From an uncultured Clostridia bacterium (lineage in GTDB: Bacteria; Bacillota; Clostridia; Christensenellales; UBA1242): 38,084 nucleotides of DNA. Position numbers and translations under genes: made by a program. The notes under the pieces are model-generated. The model worked only from the letters and a program-made list of their open reading frames with translations, was not told where the DNA came from and searched no databases. The stretch covers positions 1 through 38,084 of the forward strand of contig CALNBM010000076.1 in assembly GCA_937874195.1 (NCBI GenBank), in the 5' to 3' direction. Of this stretch, positions 33,089 through 38,084 are shown one piece after another (within the stretch, counting starts at the first letter, position 1; each line of letters opens with the position of its first letter).

Positions 33089-36052
33089 ATGAATGAAATT
33101 TTAAATATTGTGTTGAACATTGTGTTTATGCTAGGTATAGTTGGCGTAGGTGCTTTTATCTTTTCTATAATAATTGATGCTATCATGTGCCTTTCAGATA
33201 AACACAAAGGTGTTTATTTTAATCAACAGCATGATGAGTTTGACACTTCTTCAAAAGAAAGATTTATCAATGAAAAAGATGTGGTAGTTTACAGAATAGA
33301 TGCCCCTTCTCAAAAAGAAGTGGGATTTATAGATATGGACGCAAAAGATGTAAAAAATCTGCAAACAAATAAAGCAACTGCTTCAAGCGTAGTTTTGGAA
33401 GATGAAGACGATAAGTTTATCGAAATTGATTACGATAAAGCAGTGGAAGAGCAAAGAAAAATGCAAGATAGTAAACTTAGAAAAATGGAGCAACCGATGT
33501 TAACTCCTGTGAATGCACCCATCAAAAACACAAGTTCACACACTCCATTAAATATGCCAGTAAAACCAAATGAGAGCGAAGAGTTTGATTTTGATGCAAT
33601 TTTAGACGAAGTTGCAAAAGAGGCAGTTATTAAATTAAAAGCCCAAAACAAACCGACTTTCACTCCATTAAATGCATCACTTACTAATGAAATTAAAAAA
33701 CCAAATTTTGTTCCTGTAACACAATTTGAAACACAACCGCAAACATCTGCAATGCAACCAGCGTTTCAACCTTTGCAACCAGTTTTCCAACCATTAACTC
33801 CAAACGCAGAACTCCACCCACTTAGCGATGAAATAAAATCGCTGAAAGATGAAATAAAGACACTGAGAAGCGAAATCACTAACGATAAAATTAGTTCCGC
33901 AAAAGAAGTTAAAGAAGTTTATGATAGAATGCTTTCAAAAGAGATAGAAGATTATAAGAAGCAACTTCAACAAAGAGAGCGTGAAATTGACACTTTAAAA
34001 AACACCAAATCAGTTACCGATATTGTTAATAGTGCAATGGGCAATTTTAATAAAAATGAAACTAGCATTAAAAATAAAGAGCATGAACTTAAAATTAAGG
34101 AGTTAGATGAAGCGCGCGAAAAATACAATATTGAAATTAGCGAACTTGAAAAAATAAAAAAAGCATGGTATGAAAAAGAGCGAGAGTTCACCACAATGAA
34201 GCATCTTCAAGAAAAGAAACAATTAAATACAGAACTTGACGAAGCTAAAAAGAAAGTTGAATTAAAAGATAAAGAAATTCAAGAGTTAAAATCTAAGAAT
34301 TTTAATCCGCAAGATAAACTAGAACTTGACCGCATGAAACAAGAGTGGATGGCAAAAGAGCAAGAATTATTATATGCGCAAAAGCAACAAAAAAATGAAA
34401 GTGCAAGAATTATTAAAGATTTAAATGAGAGCCTATATCAGGCAAGGTTAGAAATAACCGATAAGATAAGCGAAATAGAAGAGTTGAAGCATCATAAAGA
34501 AGATAGCTCAAAACAAAAAATTGAGTTAGATAATCTTAGAAGAGAATGGGCAAATAAGCAAGAAGAACTTAATACTGTGCTTAAAAATTCGCAAATTGAC
34601 AATGAGCAATTTGTGGAAAAATTAATGAAAGATGTTGAATTATATAAAGTTGATATTGCTGCAAAGCAAAAAGAAATCGAGAATTTAAAATGCATTGAAG
34701 AAGACTATACGAAAGAAAAAATAGAACTGGAAAAAATTAAAGAACAGTGGCAACAAAAAGAAGAAGAAATCTTACGCGTACAACAAGAACAGCGTGAACA
34801 AGATAACCAAACCATTATAAAACTTAAAAACGACCTAAAAGCATCATTAAATGAAATAAGCGAAAAAGAGCAAGAAATCACTGCTTTAAAAAAACAAAAA
34901 GAAGATTTCACCCGAGAGATTAAAGAGTTAGAACAATTAAAAAATAATTTGGTTAAAAAAGGGAAAGAATTAACAGAAGTTCAAGAAAGGATAAAAGAAG
35001 AAGATCAAAAGGCTATAAAATATTCCGCAAGAGAGTTGGAAAAATCAAAAGAGATAATTAGTGAGCTTAAAGAAAAAGCAGAAAAGAAAGAAAAAGAAAT
35101 TGTGGTTAAAGAAAATGAAATTAATAGCATGCGTAAAATCAACCAAGACCTTACTGTATATAAAAAAGAATTGCAACAATTAAAGGAAGAATGGAAAGAA
35201 AAGCAAGTTGAAATAAAGCAAGCGGAAAATAAACGAGAGTTAGATAAAGAGCAACTAATTGAAAAAATAACAGACGAGTTAAATCAATCAAAAGGCGTTA
35301 TTAAGGAAAAAGAATCACAAATTAATGATTTAAAGAATTTGCAAACCGATCATACTATTCAACAGGCAGAATTAAAAGAACTTATCAAAAACCTAAATAA
35401 ACGCGAAAAAGAATTAGCGGAACTTCGTAAAAACCAAGATGCAACAATAAAAATAAAAACAGAAGAAAAAGTTTTCGAAACCCTAAGAAGATTTCGTCGA
35501 ACACCTTCACCACTTCTTCAACTTAAAAAATATGAATCACCTATTAAAACCGCTACTCCTTATATAAGTACTGCTGAAAAAGAAACATTACTTTCAACTG
35601 CTGATCAAAAAAAGCAAACTGCATTATCAAATTTAAAGGGAAGAACAATACCGTTATTTGAAAAAACTGAGCTTATTAATAGAAAAAAAACACAGTTAGA
35701 AATAGCAAAAGAAGAGTTGAATAAAATAAAGGAAGAATATCTGCCATTATTAAATGCTAAAAAAGCTTTTGAAAAAGATGTAAAAGAATTTAACAGGTTA
35801 ACAACAGAAGTAGCAAGAAAAAAAATTTCACTTTATGGGGTTAAAAGAAATAAAGTAGTTTCAAAAGAAGAAAAGGATAAATTAGATGATAGCATTAAAA
35901 GGGTGGAAATATTAAAAGAAACTAATAAATCAAACATGAAAATACTTCAACAAAATTTACCTAAACTAAGTGAATTAGAGAAAAAATATGTTGAGCAAGA
36001 AAATTTTGTTAAAAGTTTGCAACAAGAAATTATTGACTTAAAAAAATCATAA
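33089..36052 (+). CDS. membrane-anchored coiled-coil protein with 67-residue repeats, unknown
   Basis: This 987-residue protein has one N-terminal transmembrane helix (about 4-29), then an acidic/polar linker and a Pro/Asn/Gln-rich stretch (about 130-235) in which TPLNAP-like and FQPL motifs recur. Coiled coil extends from about 240 to 800. It includes tandem units: 350-409 (60 residues), 410-476, 477-543, 544-610 (67 each), 611-691 (81), 692-758 (67) and a partial last unit. Most units begin xELxxLK, with Trp at position 11 (360, 420, 487, 554, 702), and end near EI..LK....D. A basic stretch (EKVFETLRRFRRTP) and a second coiled coil (about 870-985) follow. AAGGAG precedes the ATG. I do not recognise a family; a structural or cytoskeletal-like role at the membrane is inference. 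Confidence 0.7.
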   Translation: MNEILNIVLNIVFMLGIVGVGAFIFSIIIDAIMCLSDKHKGVYFNQQHDEFDTSSKERFINEKDVVVYRIDAPSQKEVGFIDMDAKDVKNLQTNKATASSVVLEDEDDKFIEIDYDKAVEEQRKMQDSKLRKMEQPMLTPVNAPIKNTSSHTPLNMPVKPNESEEFDFDAILDEVAKEAVIKLKAQNKPTFTPLNASLTNEIKKPNFVPVTQFETQPQTSAMQPAFQPLQPVFQPLTPNAELHPLSDEIKSLKDEIKTLRSEITNDKISSAKEVKEVYDRMLSKEIEDYKKQLQQREREIDTLKNTKSVTDIVNSAMGNFNKNETSIKNKEHELKIKELDEAREKYNIEISELEKIKKAWYEKEREFTTMKHLQEKKQLNTELDEAKKKVELKDKEIQELKSKNFNPQDKLELDRMKQEWMAKEQELLYAQKQQKNESARIIKDLNESLYQARLEITDKISEIEELKHHKEDSSKQKIELDNLRREWANKQEELNTVLKNSQIDNEQFVEKLMKDVELYKVDIAAKQKEIENLKCIEEDYTKEKIELEKIKEQWQQKEEEILRVQQEQREQDNQTIIKLKNDLKASLNEISEKEQEITALKKQKEDFTREIKELEQLKNNLVKKGKELTEVQERIKEEDQKAIKYSARELEKSKEIISELKEKAEKKEKEIVVKENEINSMRKINQDLTVYKKELQQLKEEWKEKQVEIKQAENKRELDKEQLIEKITDELNQSKGVIKEKESQINDLKNLQTDHTIQQAELKELIKNLNKREKELAELRKNQDATIKIKTEEKVFETLRRFRRTPSPLLQLKKYESPIKTATPYISTAEKETLLSTADQKKQTALSNLKGRTIPLFEKTELINRKKTQLEIAKEELNKIKEEYLPLLNAKKAFEKDVKEFNRLTTEVARKKISLYGVKRNKVVSKEEKDKLDDSIKRVEILKETNKSNMKILQQNLPKLSELEKKYVEQENFVKSLQQEIIDLKKS

Positions 36053-36093
36053 GATAAATTTAAAAATTGCTGTTTTTATAAACGAACAAAGCA

Positions 36094-36131
36094 AAAAAAC
36101 ACATTAGAATTGTTTTACTAATGTGTTTTTT
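36094..36131 (+). terminator. rho-independent terminator of the coiled-coil gene
   Basis: The stem AAAAAACACATTA / TAATGTGTTTTTT with a 12-nt loop begins about 40 bp after the stop codon. Confidence 0.9.
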
Positions 36132-36377
36132 ATTAAATAATTTTAAGTGGAGTTTAAAGAGATTTAATAGAAATTTTTTAAAAAGTTTAGTTTATCTCAT
36201 TTTTGTTACTGTAAGTTTAATTAAGATAATATTTTGCCCAGGTTGTTATATTATTTATGTAAGAAAAAAGGGAATTTTAGTGTTTAAAAATTTTTTTAAC
36301 TTTTTTAAAAAAAATAAAATTATTATTATGACACTCATATCTATAAAAAAAATAATATTAATAAATTTTAATAGTTA
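36132..36377. other. AT-rich intergenic stretch
   Basis: I see no supported feature between the terminator and the SRP promoter. An 86-codon frame here starts inside the terminator stem and is composed mainly of Lys, Ile, Asn and Phe codons expected from AT-rich DNA, so I do not call it. Confidence 0.6.
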
Positions 36378-36406
36378 TTGATTTTTTATATATTACATGC
36401 TATAAT
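36378..36406 (+). promoter_or_regulatory. sigma-A-type promoter of SRP RNA
   Basis: TTGATT (36378-36383), a 17-bp spacer and TATAAT (36401-36406) are placed so that transcription starts at about 36412, exactly where the closing helix of the SRP RNA begins. Confidence 0.8.
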
Positions 36407-36411
36407 ATTAT

Positions 36412-36684
36412 ATCGTGCTAGGCGGGGAGTTAGTTGTGCCCTATAACCCGAAACCAACTATATGCGGGGCTGATGCATTCTTAGGTTCTAGGATTTAAGG
36501 AAAAGGTTAATTTAATTAATGTTGATTTTAAGGTCTCATGCAATGTTCTGCTGTGAATCATGTCAGGTTCGGAAGAAAGCAGCATTAAGCAGATTTGAGT
36601 ATGTGCCATGTAGGTAGCTTTAAATGAGTTAATTTTAATTAATCTTGCTTTAAAAACTGTATCGAAGTTTGCTGCACGATTTTT
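36412..36684 (+). ncRNA. ffs: signal recognition particle RNA, long Gram-positive type (scRNA)
   Basis: Terminal helix ATCGTGC (from 36412) / GCACGAT (36674-36680) closes the molecule and is followed by a T run acting as terminator. Near the 5' end, GTGCTAGGCGGGGAG, GTGCCCTATAACCCG and the following bases match the Alu-domain start of Bacillus-type scRNA. Around 36561-36590, TGTCAGGTTCGGAAG and AAGCAGCA form the conserved Ffh-binding helix 8 with its GGAA tetraloop. The length of about 270 nt is the long Gram-positive form with Alu domain, not the short E. coli 4.5S form. Confidence 0.93.
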
Positions 36685-36802
36685 TTTGTTTAAAACTCTT
36701 TAATTATCTTTTGATATTTGCAATTTTATTGCTAGAATATAATTAAAATTATTCAGACTGTATTATTTTTAAAATGAATCAAAAAGTATTAAAGGAAAAA
36801 AT

Positions 36803-37534
36803 ATGTTACTTGAAAAGAAAAGCAATGCAAGTAGGTTTATAAATTGCTATAATTTAATTGATAACGCACTAAGAGCGCAAGGTGATATGCGACATTCGAT
36901 AAGCTACACAGAGGCTGTTAGGCGTGCGGCTAGAAATAATGGAATCGTTAAAAAATATGAAGACGAGTTGGTGGATTATGGTAGGCTTAGAAATGCAATA
37001 GTGCATAACTCTTCCGATGATTATATTATTGCCGAACCACATTTGGAAATTGTGGAAAATTATGAACGATTAGCAAACTTAATTTGTACGCCACCACTTG
37101 CGGTAGACACTGTTTGTAATAAAAATTTTAGAAGTTTAACAAGTGAGCTTACGGTACGAGAACTTATAGAATTTTACTACAAAAGTGGAAATAGTAATAT
37201 TCCAATTTATAAGAAAGATATGTTAATTGGTGTGGCAAGTGCAAATAAAGTTATGAAAACATTAGGCAAAATGCTTTCCGAAAAACAAGATATTGAAAAA
37301 TACATAAATAACACCACCATTGAAGAATCGCTTAGACAACAAGAAGAAATCAATCACTACACAATTGCAGAAGAAACAATAACCCTTGATAAGGTGTTAA
37401 ATTTATTTGCCGAAAACAGAAAGTTATTAATAATTGTAATAACAAAAACTGGTAGTTTACTGGAACGCCCTATTGGAATAGTATCAGTTGCAGATATCAT
37501 GGATATAAATAAGATTTTAGATAACTATTTATAA
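36803..37534 (+). CDS. HEPN-like helical domain fused to a CBS pair
   Basis: The N-terminal part (about residues 1-95) of this 243-residue protein is all-helical and contains RLRNAIVHN at 61-69, a HEPN-type R-N-x3-H motif (Arg63, His68). The rest carries two CBS domains (about 100-155 and 185-240, the second ending GIVSVADIMDINKIL). CBS pairs usually bind adenosine nucleotides. HEPN domains are often RNases or nucleotide-binding helpers in defence and toxin systems. A ligand-gated RNase is therefore possible, but this is inference and the HEPN match rests on one motif. AAAGGA is 6 nt before the ATG; a TATAAT at 36738-36743 could be its -10 box. It is followed 39 bp later by the RluA-family gene. 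Confidence 0.65.
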   Translation: MLLEKKSNASRFINCYNLIDNALRAQGDMRHSISYTEAVRRAARNNGIVKKYEDELVDYGRLRNAIVHNSSDDYIIAEPHLEIVENYERLANLICTPPLAVDTVCNKNFRSLTSELTVRELIEFYYKSGNSNIPIYKKDMLIGVASANKVMKTLGKMLSEKQDIEKYINNTTIEESLRQQEEINHYTIAEETITLDKVLNLFAENRKLLIIVITKTGSLLERPIGIVSVADIMDINKILDNYL

Positions 37535-37573
37535 TATGCAAAAATTAAACAATTTAAGGAGAGAATATTTAAT

Positions 37574-38036
37574 TTGGATGTAATTTACGAAGACAATCAT
37601 ATATTAATTGCTATAAAGCCTCAAAATATTCCTTCGCAAGCAGATGTCAGCCTTGATGATAATATGGTGTCTATGGCTAAGAGTTATTTAAAAGAAAAGT
37701 ACGATAAAAAAGGCAATATATATTTGGGCTTAGTGCATAGGCTCGATAGACCCACCGGTGGCGTTATGGTGCTTGCAAAAACTGGTAAAGCAGCTGCAAG
37801 GCTTAGCGAAAGTATACAAACGAATAAGTTTAACAAGGTTTATTTGTGTGTGGTTAATGGAGTGGTGGCGGAGAATAAAGGCAAGTTAGTAAACCACTTA
37901 AAAAAGCACGCTCGAACAAATGTTGTGGAAGTTGTTCCGGAATTTACTACTGGAGCGAAGAGGGCAGAAATAGAATATATAGTGTTAGATAGAAAGCAAA
38001 AAGTAACACTCCTTGCCGTTAAGTTAAAAACGGGTG
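37574..38036 (+). CDS. RluA-family rRNA/tRNA pseudouridine synthase, 3' end missing
   Basis: This RluA-family enzyme isomerises uridine in structured RNA; the target cannot be read here. It starts MDVIYEDNHILIAIKP from a TTG codon, supported by AAGGAGAG upstream, and has the catalytic motif HRLDRPTGG at 55-63 with Asp58. The match runs to LLAVKLKTG near 38036, where the family should continue RxHQIR. Instead the frame reads VRYVP and stops, and the last ~50 bases are GC-richer. The gene is therefore cut at about 38036 by a join to other sequence, not by a natural stop. The N-terminal S4 domain found in RluD-type members is absent. Confidence 0.85.
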
Positions 38037-38084
38037 TACGATACGTTCCCTGAGTATCATACGGATTTCTGCGGCTTTTCCACC
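38037..38084. other. short GC-richer tail, probably foreign or misjoined
   Basis: The last ~48 bases have close to 50 percent G+C, against roughly 30 percent in the neighbouring gene, and do not continue the RluA fold. In minus-strand reading they are open (GGKAAEIRMILRERIVH), so they may be a scrap of another gene. They do not fuse with the left end in a way that restores a protein. Confidence 0.5.

Noticed and set aside
36121..36381. 86-codon plus-strand frame of Lys/Ile/Phe/Asn
   Set aside because: Its ATG lies inside the terminator stem of the preceding gene. There is no ribosome site, and its composition is what A/T-rich DNA gives by chance.
5247..37534. Mycoplasma-type genetic code (TGA as Trp)
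   Set aside because: TGA ends the ABC ATPase gene in an ATGA overlap, and tryptophan is encoded by TGG throughout.
1..38084. Circular molecule joining right end to left end
   Set aside because: Joining the ends does not restore the pseudouridine synthase or extend the tail-fibre frame; the minus frame hits a stop soon after the join.

Overview
The window reads as a contig from a low-GC, Gram-positive-type bacterium (Bacillota/Clostridia-like or a close uncultured relative). Evidence: a long SRP RNA of about 270 nt, strong AGGAGG-type ribosome sites, the secG-rnr-smpB-ssrA block, the tadA / (glmU-like) / pth / mfd block, an RsgI-type receptor domain, a YetF/DUF421 protein and BclA-like collagen surface proteins. 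TGA is used as a stop (for example in the ATGA overlap of the ABC pair) and Trp is TGG, so this is not a Mycoplasma-type code. I could not place it to genus.

Layout. 1-270: GC-richer fragment of a phage tail-fibre-like gene, probably not from the host. 553-888: short inorganic pyrophosphatase. 1772-3497: two divergent collagen-like surface proteins whose 5' ends and promoter regions form a long inverted repeat. 3498-5246: gene-poor stretch with a 21-residue basic peptide, a likely structured RNA and a duplicated ~90 bp sequence. 5247-7737: ABC transporter pair plus a LiaF-like membrane protein. 8053-9829: unknown membrane protein and a YwaF-type membrane protein. 10228-13674: lipoprotein HtrA protease and two CPBP intramembrane proteases. 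13674-21229: tightly packed housekeeping run (rlmH, tadA, degenerate glmU-like gene, pth, mfd), then a PrsA/SurA-like foldase lipoprotein with its own promoter. 21676-26745: RsgI-like receptor, a large Fe-S/FAD/FMN reductase, a DUF378 protein and a YetF protein. 26964-32332: gapdh, a decayed methyltransferase (prmC-like), secG, rnr, smpB and tmRNA. 32554-38084: tRNA-Glu, a 987-residue membrane-anchored coiled-coil protein built from 67-residue repeats, SRP RNA, a HEPN-like/CBS protein and a 3'-truncated RluA-family pseudouridine synthase.

How parts fit together: rnr, smpB and ssrA form the trans-translation and RNA-quality-control set, with secG beside it; rlmH, tadA, pth and rluA serve the ribosome and tRNA; HtrA, the PrsA-like foldase, the CPBP proteases, the LiaF-like protein and the RsgI-like protein all concern the cell envelope.

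Both contig ends break abruptly into GC-richer sequence (left about 270 nt, right about 50 nt) and look like joins to unrelated DNA. The most unusual items are the inverted collagen-gene pair, the mini-peptide plus structured RNA, the degenerate GlmU-like protein sitting in the glmU position, the repeat-built coiled-coil protein, and three separate pairs of short intergenic direct repeats.
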